The notes beneath the pieces are model-generated. The model was given only the letters and a program-made list of their open reading frames with translations, was not told where the DNA came from and made no database searches. A program made the position numbers and the translations under genes. DNA of 53,500 nt. Source: Apostichopus japonicus (taxonomy: Eukaryota; Echinodermata; Holothuroidea; Aspidochirotida; Stichopodidae). Of the stretch, positions 36,121 through 52,315 are shown one piece after another. The stretch lies in NCBI RefSeq assembly GCF_037975245.1, contig NC_092564.1, positions 24,179,984 through 24,233,483 on the forward strand. Direction: 5' to 3'. Position 1 is the first letter of the stretch. Every line of letters starts with the position of its first letter.

Positions 36121-39100
36121 AAGTGTGAAGTCTTTAAAAACAGTTTTATTGAGGTGAGGTCTTACTTTTACAATAGCTTGTTCTAAAAACCGACCAAGTT
36201 TAATTCCCATTGGGTGGATCATATTCAGAAGATGTTTCCAGGCTCTGTCAAGCAAAAAATGCTAAATATTCAATTATAACGGACCAATTCTGCAAGTTTG
36301 CGAAAATTGTCTTTGGATGCTTGTATCACACGAAGGCCTTTAGCAAAAGATGACTAAATACAGCTGGATATTTTCAAAAAGAAAACTTGAGAATAGCATA
36401 ACAGGTCATCATCCCAATAGACTGCTGTGAAGCTTCCTTGTGCAGCCAACTTGCTATCACAACCATCTATAACTTAACTATGTCTTTGAAGATTATTTTC
36501 AAGCCATCAAACTTGACCATGGTATCAACTTGTTAGAGTCTTTTTTTTAACTTAACAAATTTCATTGTGTTAACATTTCCATAGCTGACTTGACAGGTAT
36601 TGGTTATTACAATAACTTCTCTTTTTAAAAGCAATTATGACCCAAGCAACAGATTGTGTTGAAGCTGAAGCACGATTTGTTTTATTATGTATGTTAAATT
36701 TCTTTAAGATGGTAAATAGCTGGAGAGAAATTGATGAGGTTAATCTTAGGTGACGGGGGTGGATGGTGGGGGGGGGGTGTTTTTTTTTTTAATCATGCAG
36801 GATATTGTCATCATTCTAGAAAATTATATTCATAAGTTAAGTGCTTTTAGTGCTTTTAGTTTGCCATTTTTATGGAGTATGCAAAGGAGCAGTCTTCCTT
36901 CTCATTTAATGTGCTGCTTGATACATCGATCCAATGTCTCGGTTAACATTATATTACATGCAAATGTTGATAAGGGTTTACATCTGGTACATGAAGTTTT
37001 CAATTATATACTGTGGTGAAAAGTGGTAGTATGCAGTTTGAGGTTTTGGCATATGCTTGTACAGAAACGTTTCAACATTTTATAATATAATATTGTTTTT
37101 TCCTTTTTTTTACCATTATTAATACAACTCATAAAATTTGTTGAAACTGACTGTTTCTTCAATATTGTAACTGACAAGGTTTCCGAGTTTGGTGACTATG
37201 TAAGGACAGTGAGTGACATGTATTCATAGAGGATTTGAACATTGGTTCTATATATATATAGGTAACCATTATAATACTTCAGTGAATGGAGCCTGCTGGA
37301 CTTTTCATGGCCCAGCTGTGATTATCGGACAATATCAAAGGTTATTTCGCAAATGTAACAAGGAATATAGATGCATTTAGCCTAAAAGCTCTATCACTTT
37401 AAGACGACAGCTTAAGTATAAAGCTACAATTTTTAAATTCTTGCCATCAGGAGTTCAGTATTGTCAGAGCCTGCAGTGCTGTCCATTCACCAATCTGGGG
37501 TTTGTATAGGTGGGGCTGTTCACAAATAAAAGGATGACTAGCCATGCTGACAAAGGCTATTTCAAGCTTTATATCAGCAGACCCATGGTCGTGATTTATT
37601 CAGTTAGTATGGAAGATGTAGATCCTTTTGTATTTGAATATAAAAAACCTATTCTGAGAGCTATCCAGCGTAACGATTTTACAAATATACTTTCATATTC
37701 CAATTTCATAGCACTGTTATTTTTGGTAAAGGTCATGTGATCCAAATCATCTAATCATGTCTGTCAAATTGTGCAAGAGTCAGAAGGCACCTTCCTTGCT
37801 ACAGTATAATTATTTTAACTGGCTAAGTGTGATACAGTAGCTGTATCTATCTTTGTTATGTCTACTCAAGTTTTGACATTCATTCCTTGCAGAACTATTT
37901 GATAATTTAGCGTGACATGCCGATAAAAGATCTTATTACCAGTGGTGATGATAACGCTCTGCATAACTGAAGCTAAGAAAACTGTGGTTTAAAACTTTGA
38001 AATTGGCATGGATTTTAATGAACTTCCTACTAAAAATTCAGTATTTTAAAATGTCATCAGTATATGCAAGAACATTTAAAGTGGTCACCTTAAAATGCTC
38101 TTATTTGAATGTTAGCACCTTCAGAAATGGACTTTTCAAAAAATACTAATTGAAAGCAATGCTGATGACCATTACTGCAGACAAGGACAAAGGCAGAACC
38201 TGTAAGCAAATTTAACAAGAAACTTGTGGCTGAAAGTGGGATTCGATCCAGTGTCCTGATGATTGATAGTCGTGCGCTGTAGAATGGAATGCAAAACACC
38301 AATTATCTTAAACAGTCAAATGCTTGCCAGAAAATCGACTAGGTCGTCCCTCACTGGAAACGTCAGTTGGTGGAGGATTTTGAATTCTACTTTTGAGGTC
38401 ACTGGTTGGAAGCCTGTTGTGGCCTGTTGCGAATATGTTTATAGTTAAAACAGTGCATGCTTCTATATATCAATACTAAATATGTGATCCTTTTCTATTC
38501 CAATCTCACAATTACGCTCTCTGTGATCGTATTATAGTTGTACAATAAAACGATGTGCATAATTTCTCAAAAATACAAGACTCTTTATTTCTTTTAATTC
38601 TGTTATTTCGATGGTAGACGAGGTGACAATTTTACGGAAAGGAAATCCGCACTGTAAATTGAAACCTCCATCTCGATATGTCGTCCCTAATTCCAAGAAT
38701 TGTTGATTGAAAAGAACCTATTGTGAATGTGTTATGTCATAACAGCATATTTTCTTTGAAAGCTTTACTTTCTTACTATAATATTCTTTATTATAATATT
38801 TATCCTTCAAAGCTAATGCATTTGGAATTTTTGCTTAGCTGTCAAGTTTCTCTGTATTTAGAATTTCACCTAAATGCAACTTATCTAGAACTATTATTTT
38901 CCTCTAAGACAAAATGAGTTAAATATTATAAAGAAACAACAACCTTTTCAGCTGATTCGCTTTGATGACATCACGCTCTCTGCCAAATGTTGCCAGATGC
39001 TTTCTCAAAATACCACCAAAATTTGAAAAAATTAATATATTCAGCATTAAAAAAAATGCTTTTATGATGTGATTTTGACCTGATGATGCAGAAAAATTTC

Positions 39101-40370
39101 AGTCACCGCTAAGGGTTCATATCATAAACTTTGATATATATGTGTTGAAGACACTTATCCAATAATATATCTTTTGTACTCTATGCAGAAATTGAGACAA
39201 TGTTGGTCAAATTGACTGAAAAGTTTATTTAAATTTAAACATGTCATTTTACAAATGCTCAAGTGACCATTGAATACACCCCCGAAAGAACAAACCTTCA
39301 TGCCATTGAATGGCACTTTCTTCTACCACCTTAAGCCTGATTTGTAACCAAGTTTTACATGATCAAATATACAGAATGAAAAAAGAAAGAAAAAACTTTA
39401 ATTGTGGCAAAATAGACATGCAAAGCAGCGATATTGCATTTAAATTCAACACATAGAAATAAAGAAAAAAGGTTTGCTAATGAGGACATGCCTAAGTATC
39501 ATTTTGGGAGAAAAGATATAAACTCTTCCTCTTAGGGCAAACTGAACAGTTAGAGTACGGTTCTTCAGGTGTGGAGAGAATACCAGACTGCACTAAGATT
39601 CTGCTTCTGTGGACTCTGTGCTTGTAGTTTCTCCTCACCAGTAACTTTAACTTTAACGCCAGTAGTATCATCTCGGAAAAAGGAAGCTAATCTAAAATAA
39701 CACCAGAAATGATACATGTAGAGCTACTGAGAATAGAACCCAGCCCCCCTCCCCCCCCCAAAAAAAAAACAGAAATTAACATTTCCCAATCCCCATTCTT
39801 TCTCTCCCTTGTTTCTATCCTAAGACCGCAAATTCGCTCTAGAGTGGACAGGGAAAAATCCAGAGGGCTTCCAATGTACTGGTAAAGCACTGCTTTAATG
39901 CAATAGAAGGTAAAGAACTAATGTACTGTGTGAACCTTGTGTTGAAATATGGCTATGAGCAATGGTGAATATGCCAAATGTATATTGATACTTGACTACA
40001 TAGTAAAGATTGTTGAAATGTGCTGTCTGCTTCCTGTTATATTAAACTACTATCTTGGAATATTTTTGTTATCAATAGTGACGAAATGGCAAGTAAACAT
40101 TTTGCTGGCAAAGTTCAAGGACTTTGACCTAAATCCAGGGGGATGTCTTCCAAACAGGCCACTCCATAATGAAAGATTCTAGACACAAAAACAAACTACT
40201 TCAGTACACAATGTTATGTGGACATTAAGTTCCAATGTGATTGATCAGAACAAAATAGCTAGCAGAAAGATATCATCGACTGAAATTAATCCTATGATTG
40301 AATATTAAAGTTTGAACAATGATCACCGAAGCTAAAAATTTAAAGGAAGTACTGAGTTGTCAACATAAAC
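36121..40370. other. Space between the convergent RAB8 and HINT1 genes
   Basis: The part nearest HINT1 must include its 3' UTR. No further exon is recognised. AATAAA at about 38544 on the plus strand and its complement at 38584-38589 for the minus strand are further candidate poly(A) signals. C and G runs occur at about 36768 and 39745. Confidence 0.4.
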
Positions 40371-44206
<3,836 letters not shown>

Positions 44207-44387
44207 TGTTGCTGTTTTATTTGCTGCACAATTTTATAAACGTATCTTACTTTTGATGTCAGCTCAGCGCTGATCAAGTCAAGGCTACGGAAGCTTAAAA
44301 GTGCCATCAACATAAGAAAACTTTGCCCAATAAGTCAACATTTTCAGTAAATTGTTTAGATAACAACATAATATCTTATCAAAAATC

Positions 44388-44704
44388 AGAAAAATGTTGG
44401 ATTGGCTCAGTTGCTTTAACTGAGCAATTGAACAATTTTCTGCAAAATGTTTAATTGACAACTTATCATATCTCGTCAATTAAACATTTTCTGCAAAATA
44501 TTTAATTGTTTACTTCATTCCATCTGAGCAATTGAACTTTTTTGGCAGAAATTGTTCAATTGCTCAGTTGGAATGAAATGACTAATTTTACATTTTGCAC
44601 AAAAATGTTGAATTGACGACATACGATAAGTTGTCAACTAAACATTTTGCAAAAATTTGTTCAAGTGCTCAGTTAGAACGAAGTGAAAAATTTAACATTT
44701 TGCA
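44388..44704. repeat. Imperfect palindrome of about 317 bp (foldback element)
   Basis: The sequence pairs with itself around a centre near 44546. The best arms are 44514-44537 with 44554-44577 (CTGAGCAATTGAAC against GTTCAATTGCTCAG) around a 16-base loop. Farther out, GAGCAATTGAACAATTTTCT through GACAACTTAT (44417-44465) pairs with 44628-44676. The motif TTTTCTGCAAAAT recurs on both sides. The structure lies between the HINT1 and NOX5 starts. Confidence 0.8.
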
Positions 44705-44756
44705 GAACATTGAAACCTGAGAGTCGTTCGATGGGTTGTCTTGTACATATATTCAT

Positions 44757-44788
44757 ATATATATTTGGCTATCATGCCAAATATATAT
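44757..44788. repeat. Short AT-rich hairpin
   Basis: Thirteen-base arms ATATATATTTGGC and GCCAAATATATAT flank a six-base loop. A further ATATATATTTGGCT copy follows in direct orientation at about 44797. Confidence 0.7.
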
Positions 44789-45488
44789 TTATTCATATAT
44801 ATATTTGGCTAATATTGGGGAAACCATATTTCCAACAACATATCAGTGACGTGCACATAACATGAAATGTGCTGGGACTAAATTCTAATTTTACAGATTA
44901 AATATTCCTTCAAATACAAGGTTGAAAATGTGATCGCTACATATGACATCATTAATGAGCCACATGTGCTTCAGTTGTTAATGTTTTTCTTTATTTTTTA
45001 ATTTGTGACAATGTTTATTTTTCTACTATATATATATAATAGAGATGGGTTTTGTTACTGCTGAATCTAAAATAGTGAAGCTATGTGCGTGACCAAATGA
45101 TGAACTTATTAGTGTCGACACTGTCAACAGCCTAGAAAGTTTTTTTTGGGGGGGGGGTGTGGGGGGACCCCGACATTACAAGGTTTCAGGTCTTAGTGGC
45201 AGCATTATTACATAATAGATATACAACATGACAGCTCACAGACACGGCTTTTTGACTAGAATAGTCTACTTTTTCAAAACGGAGCCAGGGGTTTCTTAGA
45301 TGTTTGAGGGAGTTGTTAGAGGGGGCTCGTTAATAATTATAATCGGTGTTAAAATTCTGGAAAATTTTGTACAGTACTTTAGAAAAGGTCGAGGCCAGAA
45401 ACACCCTCGATCTGCAGACGCACAGAGCAGAGTTCATCCAACTGGCAAACTCCATGATCCAATCAAGTGCTGTCTATTCAAACACACA
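44789..45488. other. Intergenic region upstream of NOX5
   Basis: There is a G-run at about 45149-45158, with another G stretch just after it. No gene is seen. Confidence 0.4.
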
Positions 45489-45497
45489 TATATAAAG
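45489..45497 (+). promoter_or_regulatory. Candidate TATA box of the NOX5-like gene
   Basis: TATATAAAG stands 125 bases before ATG 45622. A start about 30 bases downstream would leave a 5' UTR of roughly 100 bases. Confidence 0.4.
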
Positions 45498-45621
45498 TGG
45501 GCCAGTTGAAAGCTCCCAACTCGTAGCGTAATGCAACAGAGATTCGAATAGGCCTATTTATACATACAAACTGTCGGTTTGAGCGGTTTGTGAAGTATTT
45601 ACCTACTGTCTTAAAGTCAAG

Positions 45622-45738
45622 ATGGGAAGTACAACCTTAGAGTGGGTGAAATCCATCGAGGAAAAGTTTAAGGACACTGTGAAGTCTGTTGGTGCAATTA
45701 CCTACGAGGAGTTCTCGGAACTCTTCGGTAATGACGAG
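45622..45738 (+). CDS. NOX5: NOX5-like coding exon 1
   Basis: Encodes 39 residues, starting MGSTTLEWVKSIEEKFKD. The context AAGATGG is favourable, and the donor GAG|GTATGT is phase 0. It continues directly into a (TA)n run. Confidence 0.85.
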
Positions 45739-48700
45739 GTATGTATATATATATATATATATATACTACACAGATATACCTACCGAATGAGCACTTCTAT
45801 AGAAAGTTTTTGTTTAAATTGTATTTTATGATTAAGCTTTTTTTTGTATTTGCATTGGCATATCCTTATGAAAGGTCAATGAGAGTACCAAGCGTGGTTA
45901 CTAATATATAAAGTGATCAGTACATAACAAAACCATAAAACAATATTTTGGTGGGACAGGGACAAAGTAAACAGCAAAGTAACTTTCCTCTAAAATCGAA
46001 ACCAAATCGATCATTCGTCTTAAAGTGTACTTTAAATGCAGCTCAGTTCGTAGTGTAGAAGTATTACTGTTCATAGGCTACAGTGTTTGTGTCTGTATTA
46101 GATGTATGAGAGGGGTATTTTATTTTGCCCAGGAGTGATCAACGTGATAGGAGCAACGACATCCTCACTGCGAAGGTCACGGGGGACCCTCATTGGCCTA
46201 GATTCTTCGGGCTCAATCATACCCGATCAATTCGAAAATAAATTAAAAATAACCCAATACAGTGGGGTATGAAATTGACTTGGATATGAAATTGGGTATA
46301 AAATTGAATCTTTGGTTAACCTTATACAAGAATCTGCACCACGTTTGTCGGTTATGGTAATTACAATTAGTACAAATATCACACTTTTCCCTCTGCTTTA
46401 GTTGAAGATATGGTTGATCTTATAGGTTTAATTTAAATTAACAGTATTGAAACTACGAATAATAATTCCCTGCCACTGTAATACTTAGTTACTAGTTACC
46501 CCCCCCCCCCCACCCCTCCCTCCTCTGTTAGATTAATTCAGAAAGTCCATGGACGAAATATTGTCAGAATGGAATATCTAACCATGCTATGATCAGTGCA
46601 CGATGGTACATAAATATAGAGCATCTATATGCTGTACAATTCTTCAAACATTTTTTCAAAAGTTGCAAAATATAGAACCACATTGCATCTAAGCACCTTC
46701 AATTTTACCAAAGTTTCTCAGAGGGTGAACCCCTCCTTCTATACCCCTCCCCTGGACGATTTAACACCTTATCCCCCAACCCCAATACAAAAAAATGGCG
46801 GCACCCTTCGCAAGGGTTCTTATGTGGTTTTCTGTAGTTACAGTATGACGTGAAATAGTAGCAACGAAATATTATTTGAATACAATTAAACTAAAATTAA
46901 ACTAAACATGGAGCAGTTTGCGATTTTTTAGAATGCCTATACATGCAGTGAGATTTGAGGTTTCAGCTCCGCTTGAAAAAAAATAACTCAAAAAGTTTAT
47001 ACTGTAAAAAGACACCAAAGAAACCAAACATTCTTGTCGATGTTGTTAACAATGATGTTCGTTAAGAGCCACCGTAGATAAGTTGCTCGGTCAGTTTCCT
47101 GTAAGAGACGCTAAGAGTCGCAACTGAAGCCCAAAATCCGAACTAATTGAACCTAATGTTATAGTCGTGCATTAACCTTGAACAGAGGGGCCTACCGTGA
47201 AAATGTACGGGAATTTCAATCTTTAATATCTCAGCGAGACGATTCTACTGGATACAGAAATACGACTCAGAAGTCTTTAGATGTCGTCATTATTACAAAC
47301 ATATTAAAAGATATATATGAAAAGCAAATTATCGATATGATGGAAACTCAAATTTGGTCCAAACAACGATGTTACTACGGATGCTGTTTAGTGACATTTA
47401 CATAACTTGTGTGTAGTAGGTACTGTAGCTCTTTCGTGAAAAAAAACTTTTGATTATGCTTTAAGTTGAGAGTTCCAGCATGCATTAGCCTAGACTGATG
47501 ACATATGGAATACCTAGATGGACTTACAGAGCTTCTAGCACCGTCTGTCCTTGGTAGCTCTATAGTGTAATGGAACGACAAAGCATATCTGGTGTCACGT
47601 GCGTGTAAATGCATAGTTATCTTTGCTCCATTACACATTTGTAGGAATATAAACCTATGGACCCCTTAAATAAATCCTATAATTCCACTTTAAGTCCGTG
47701 GTTTTAACTTTCTTTTAATTTGATCAAAATGATGAATGCTTGACTGAGGTCGCTTGCTATAAGAAAAGAGAAAAAAAAAAGGATTAAATTTAACAGACTG
47801 AGCCAAGTAAACAGTTGTGATAAACACTTGCTTGAACGCGAATAGCGCTACAAGTGATTAAAGCTAAAGACTACAAAGCAACCTAACTCTATATCCACGT
47901 GTATGGTATGAGGGTAATCATGAAGTTATTTATTCCCTGAAATTGATGTCAAATCAAACATTTCAAACGTTGTAAGTTTCATTTAAATTTAAGTAAAAAT
48001 ATATAACCGTTTACGTCAAGGGTAAATGGAGGCCACTTTCAATTGTTCAGATGTACACTGGGGCGTCAATCATGGCGAAGGTGGGGGGGGGGGCAAGGGT
48101 ACACGTCCCCCACTTTCTGCAGGATGGGGACACAATATAACTCCCCCCCCCCGCCCTCAGTTTTAGCGACTGAATCGTGTAAGCGCTAGTCCTATCAATC
48201 TCATAATGACTCGTGTAGCTTATAAAAGGAGCTCAAACATTGTGCTATGAGATTAGTGGTTATTAATAATTTATTTTCATCTGCTCAACCCTCGATGAAG
48301 TTTTCATCTGGAAGAATTACAGATTTCATTCATAGCGTAAATTAAATGAGGAACCGCGCCCACATACTGCTGAGGCTGTATGTTAAAAGCCAGCAGATAA
48401 TGAAAGCACCCAGCATTATTCGCTAATTTCCTTTCAGTATATTATTTTTCATATTTTATAGTATGTTGTATTATAATGTACAAGCAATATAGCACTACAT
48501 GTAAATTATATTGTGCATTCAGTTTGAATAGCAATGCCACTCATGATAGTTTTAAGTGTTTTTGAGATAATTACATATTTCCTAGGAGTTTTCAGACAAA
48601 TACATTGGTGCTATAAGCTTTCTTAGAAAATGCCATATACGCAAATCAAAGCAGCACTACGTAACAATTGGACGATACATAATGTTTCTCGATATTTCCT

Positions 48701-51700
48701 CAACTGCCCCTAGAGATTCTACTCAGGCTACGGCCCTGAAATATCTTTTTTATAGGCTTCCGGATAAAGTGAATGTGCCCAGATCATGACGCAATAGTGT
48801 ATTCCAAATTGTACTTATGGATACCATATGATTGCATTTTGTAGACTTGTGTAACTAGATGATTTTATTCTTGTGTGCAACTTTTCAGAGTGTATCCGTG
48901 TTAGGTTTAAGTTTCAATTTTATTAATCATGATAAAAGGCCTTTAATTACACCCGGATGCTTCTAGATAGATAAGTCTTTCTTTATATATTTAAGTCTAA
49001 TCACATTTCTTGTCAGATATAACTTTTGTTACAATATATTTAGGACTGACGTATCAACTCAGGGAACAAACAAGAAAACTTGAAGATTTCTAGATGTGAG
49101 TCCTCTCCATGGACACACCCTGGTCGTATGCATGTATAGTAGAACAATTTAGGCACTACTGGTCTTATAGTTTAATTGCTATGGATGTCAGTTGTTTGCT
49201 TTAAATTATGGAAGGAAGAGAGAGAGATAGAGGGGCTGTGGATTGCAATCTTCTGGCCAGGCGGGCCTTTATTTCAAACAAGGGATAACATTGGGCCTGT
49301 TAATTAATGAAGTAATCCACACATTTGACTTTTGTTTCTCCGTCTGTTATCTGTTCCTCCCTCCCTCCCGATCCCTCCCGATCCCTCCCTCCCGATCCCT
49401 CCCGATCCCTCCCTCCCGATCCCTCCCTCCCGATCCCTCCCTCCCGATCCCTCCCTCCCGATCCCTCCCGATCCCTCCCTCCCGATCCCTCCCGATCCCT
49501 CCCTCCCGATCCCTCCCGATCCCTCCCTCCCGATCCCTCCCTCCCGATCCCTCCCGATCCCTCCCGATCCCTCCCGATCCCTCCCTCCCGATCCCTCCCT
49601 CCCGATCCCTCCCTCCCTCCCTCCCGATCCCTCCCTCCCTCCCGATCCCTCCCCTAAATCCCTCCCTCCCGATCCCTCCCTCCCGATCCCTCCCTCCCGA
49701 TCCCTCCCTCCCTCCTTCCTTTTTAAATATTTTTAGTTTTTGTATTCTTTTTTTTTGTCTCACAGAAAGTTCATGCGAATCGTATATTTGAGATCTTCGA
49801 CAAAGACAAGAGCGGTACGGTGTCAATGGGGGAGCTGATCGATGGCTTCCGGGTGATGATTGATGGAAGCCAGGAAGAGAAATTGAAGTTTATGTTCGAT
49901 GTAGCGGACATTAATGGTAAAATACAGTAACTATGGATAATTATCAAACAAACTTAAACAATAAAATGAAAGGAAGAGAAGCAGATGAAGTAAAAAAAAA
50001 AAAAAAAAAAAAAAAAACACACAAATGTTTGACTTAAATGCGGAAGCTGACATAGTCAACTTCTTCTGGTAGGGAGGGGGAGGGGAGGAGGGGGGAGAAT
50101 GGGGAGGGGTAAGCTATTGAAGAAAGTATCATACAGACGTGCATCATTGAAGGGGAATTGAGAGATACAATCATCATGTTTCATCAAGAAAAGAATTTGA
50201 AAGGTTTACATAAGGAATTAAAATTTACAAGTACAGGTTCAATTAAGCAGGGGACATGATCACACATCGTCCGTTTCGACGCCAGTGAGTTGGGGTGAGG
50301 GACCGGCCTAGATCTACCAAAGATACCCTCATTGTATAGACAGTGCAGGAATTTACTTACTTGAAGTGGTTTCTTACAGAAAGCAGAACGAATTTTCAAT
50401 AGAAATGTATATGTAAATGTTGTCGGTCGTATACACGATGTAATTTTGATATATATTCCTAATTCAAAGGCAATGGCACTATTGATTCTGACGAATTGGA
50501 TATCATGTTTGCCTCTAGTCTGAAAGAAGCTAACATCGATATATCGGATGATGTTTATGAACGGTTAATCGAAACTTTCATGTCGGAGGCGGATAGCGAC
50601 GATGACGGTATGATTACATACGAGGAGTTACGTGATCAGTTCAAGGCTTATCCTGAGTTGCTTCCGAATATGACATTAAAGTAAGTAACCCCTGTGGGGG
50701 TGGGGGATTATCAGGAGGGAGGGTGAGGACACCCCTGGTTATTCCTTCAGTACCTTGGAGGGGGCTAAGTGCTTATGAAACTTTATATAGTTCACGGAGG
50801 AGCAAGCAAATCAACAACAATATTTCACTATTAAATAATACTATGAAATATATTAAATCATGTTAGAGAATCGGACGGGAAAACAAAACGTCAATAGACA
50901 AAGCAATGATCCATTTATTATTTATACTTCCGGTTATAATAATGTCTTTACAATGAGTCTACGAAATCGCCTACAAGTGAAGAATGATGTTACGTTCTGC
51001 AGCGAGTAATTTTGTTTCTACAGTGTTATTTGGCCGCAAATTAGATTCAATAGGTGAGTTTATCTCCTAAGTTTATTCACAAGAAATAAATTTGTGAGTA
51101 AGATTAGAGACACGACTGTCTTAACATCTTAAGAATGATCAAGCCCATTTGAATTTTTTAAGAGGGGCAAAAGATAGAAACCGCCCCCCACTGCCCCTTT
51201 AAAAAAAATTGTTTAGATAAGAGGGCTTATAGGTGCAAATATTGTGCTATTATTTCCATCATTTTAACTACATTTGTGTAATGCAAGCTTTTATTCCTCA
51301 GCGTGTGTTATTAAATGTAATCCATTTGGAAGAAAGTGTGACAATTGGGAACTTTATCCCATGCCCCCCCCCCCCCTCCTCTGTGGCTACGGGACCTCTG
51401 TAAATGACGTCATGTCATAGAAGACTGCGCCTCAACATTTTGAACTTTCTGTTTTAACCTTTTCACTACCAGTATACCGGGACTTTTGCCTGCTCAATCC
51501 AAGAAGCAGACCCAAGTCGGACGGCGTTCCATGCTGAATTTATTTAATGCTCCCATCAACTTCATTAGCTGGTGCAAAAACAGAAACAACAGAAGTAACT
51601 TAATTTTGCTTAGTCTTTTCATCCTGGTCAACGTAGTCATTTTCGGTGAAGCTGCTTACAAATGGAGATCAATCGGATCAAACTGGTTTTTGGTAATCGG

Positions 51701-52315
51701 TTAGTATTCGGTTAATCGATCGACACCATATATGCAATCTTGTCTTCCTATCACTCTAAGGATTTGTGGGTAAATGTGATCCATAACCTCACTACAAAAC
51801 AGCCGTAAGGAGGCGGTGGGAGGAGCCCTCTCACTGGTTTATGACAATAGAGAACTGATCGCCAATTTTCATTAGCATCTTAGACTATGCTTTTTGTAAA
51901 GATACCCTGCGAATATCATATAGTGAACATCATTATTCCTTTGACAATTATCAGTCGTGTAAGTTTCTAAAGACTCTCAACATGCTGAGTCCAGGGCTGT
52001 GGGGTGGGGTGGTATCGGATAGGGGGCGGGGAGGAATATCGGTATCGGAAAGAAGCGATTTAAATGGGGCAAGGTTGTCTGCTTAATTTATGTTTTGATT
52101 ATTTTTTTTCACAGCTCGTGGACATGGAGCTACTCTCAACTTTAATTGTAGCCTCATCGTTGTATTTGTTTTGAGGGAATTTCTGACCTATCTTCGATCT
52201 TGTCGATTCACAAAGTTCTTTCAGATCGATGAGAACATCGATATCCATCGACATATCGGTTACATCATCGCCTTTCAAGCTGTATGTCACACCGTAGCTC
52301 ATATTGGAAACGCAC
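45622..52315 (+). CDS. NOX5: NADPH oxidase 5-like, N-terminal half (runs off the right edge)
   Basis: Exons 45622-45738, 49766-49916, 50470-50680, 51473-51699 and 52115-52315 join in phase into 302 residues plus one base. Three canonical EF-hand loops are visible: DKDKSGTVSMGE (51-62), DINGNGTIDSDE (87-98) and DSDDDGMITYEE (131-142); a degenerate hand may precede them. Membrane segments follow (LILLSLFILVNVVIF; LNFNCSLIVVFVL; IGYIIAFQAVCHTVAH). His280 and His294, 14 residues apart, fit the haem ligands of the third NOX helix. Human NOX5 has the same order, including NLTI after the EF-hands, LNFDCS and VHTVAH. NOX5 takes electrons from cytosolic NADPH through FAD and two haems to oxygen outside, and calcium binding to the EF-hands activates it. 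The remaining helices and the FAD/NADPH domains must lie beyond the window. Confidence 0.93.
47000..47490 (-). repeat. Single inverted copy of the 13-18 kb array module
   Basis: The reverse complement matches module B plus the start of module A of the array. Shared words include GACGATTC, GTACGGGAATTTCA, CAGAGGGGCCTA and AAGTTATGTAAATGTCACTA on the appropriate strands. It lies about 30 kb from the array, inside a gene. Confidence 0.8.
49356..49720. repeat. C-rich minisatellite of CCCGATCCCTCCCT type
   Basis: About 360 bp are built from two alternating words, CCCGATCCCT and CCCGATCCCTCCCT. The minus strand is a continuous series of GGG runs. All three forward frames stay open as a result, which explains long ORFs here on both strands. 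The tract ends 45 bases before the acceptor of NOX5 exon 2. Confidence 0.95.
49766..49916 (+). CDS. NOX5: NOX5-like coding exon 2
   Basis: Encodes residues 40-89, with KVHANRIFEIFDKDKSGTVS giving the first canonical EF loop and LKFMFDVADIN the start of the next. The donor AATG|GTAAAA is phase 1 and falls inside the calcium-binding loop. Confidence 0.93.
49917..50469 (+). other. NOX5-like intron 2
   Basis: Holds a run of 26 A (49992-50017) and a G-rich patch near 50072-50108. Nothing else is seen. Confidence 0.6.
50470..50680 (+). CDS. NOX5: NOX5-like coding exon 3
   Basis: Completes the second loop (GNGTIDSDE) and encodes the third EF-hand (DSDDDGMITYEEL), ending NMTL. The donor AAA|GTAAGT is phase 2. 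Confidence 0.93.
50681..51472 (+). other. NOX5-like intron 3
   Basis: GT-AG intron with a C-run at about 51364-51376. No other feature is seen. Confidence 0.6.
51473..51699 (+). CDS. NOX5: NOX5-like coding exon 4
   Basis: Encodes a basic linker (SKKQTQVGRRSML) and the first membrane segment NLILLSLFILVNVVIFGEAA. The donor ATCG|GTTAGT is phase 1. Confidence 0.9.
51700..52114 (+). other. NOX5-like intron 4
   Basis: GT-AG intron with a G-rich stretch near 51998-52040. Nothing else is recognised. Confidence 0.6.
52115..52315 (+). CDS. NOX5: NOX5-like coding exon 5
   Basis: Encodes RGHGATLNFNCSLIVVFVLR (second helix region) and IDENIDIHRHIGY through CHTVAHIGNA (third helix with haem histidines). 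The donor CAC|GTAAGT is phase 1. The next exon is not in the window. Confidence 0.93.

Larger units (their letters stand above)
45739..49765 (+). other. NOX5-like intron 1
   Basis: This 4-kb intron contains a (TA)n microsatellite at 45742-45764, a C-run at about 46501-46512, an inverted copy of the large array (about 47000-47490), G/C runs near 48084 and 48146, and the C-rich minisatellite at its 3' end. No other exon is recognised. Confidence 0.75.

Noticed and set aside
38230-38300. tRNA-like B-box (GGATTCGATCC) on the minus strand
   Set aside because: No cloverleaf could be completed and there is no matching A-box at the right distance.
49243-49826. Long overlapping ORFs (up to 182 residues) on both strands
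   Set aside because: They are readings of the CCCGATCCCTCCCT minisatellite, which lacks stops in several frames.
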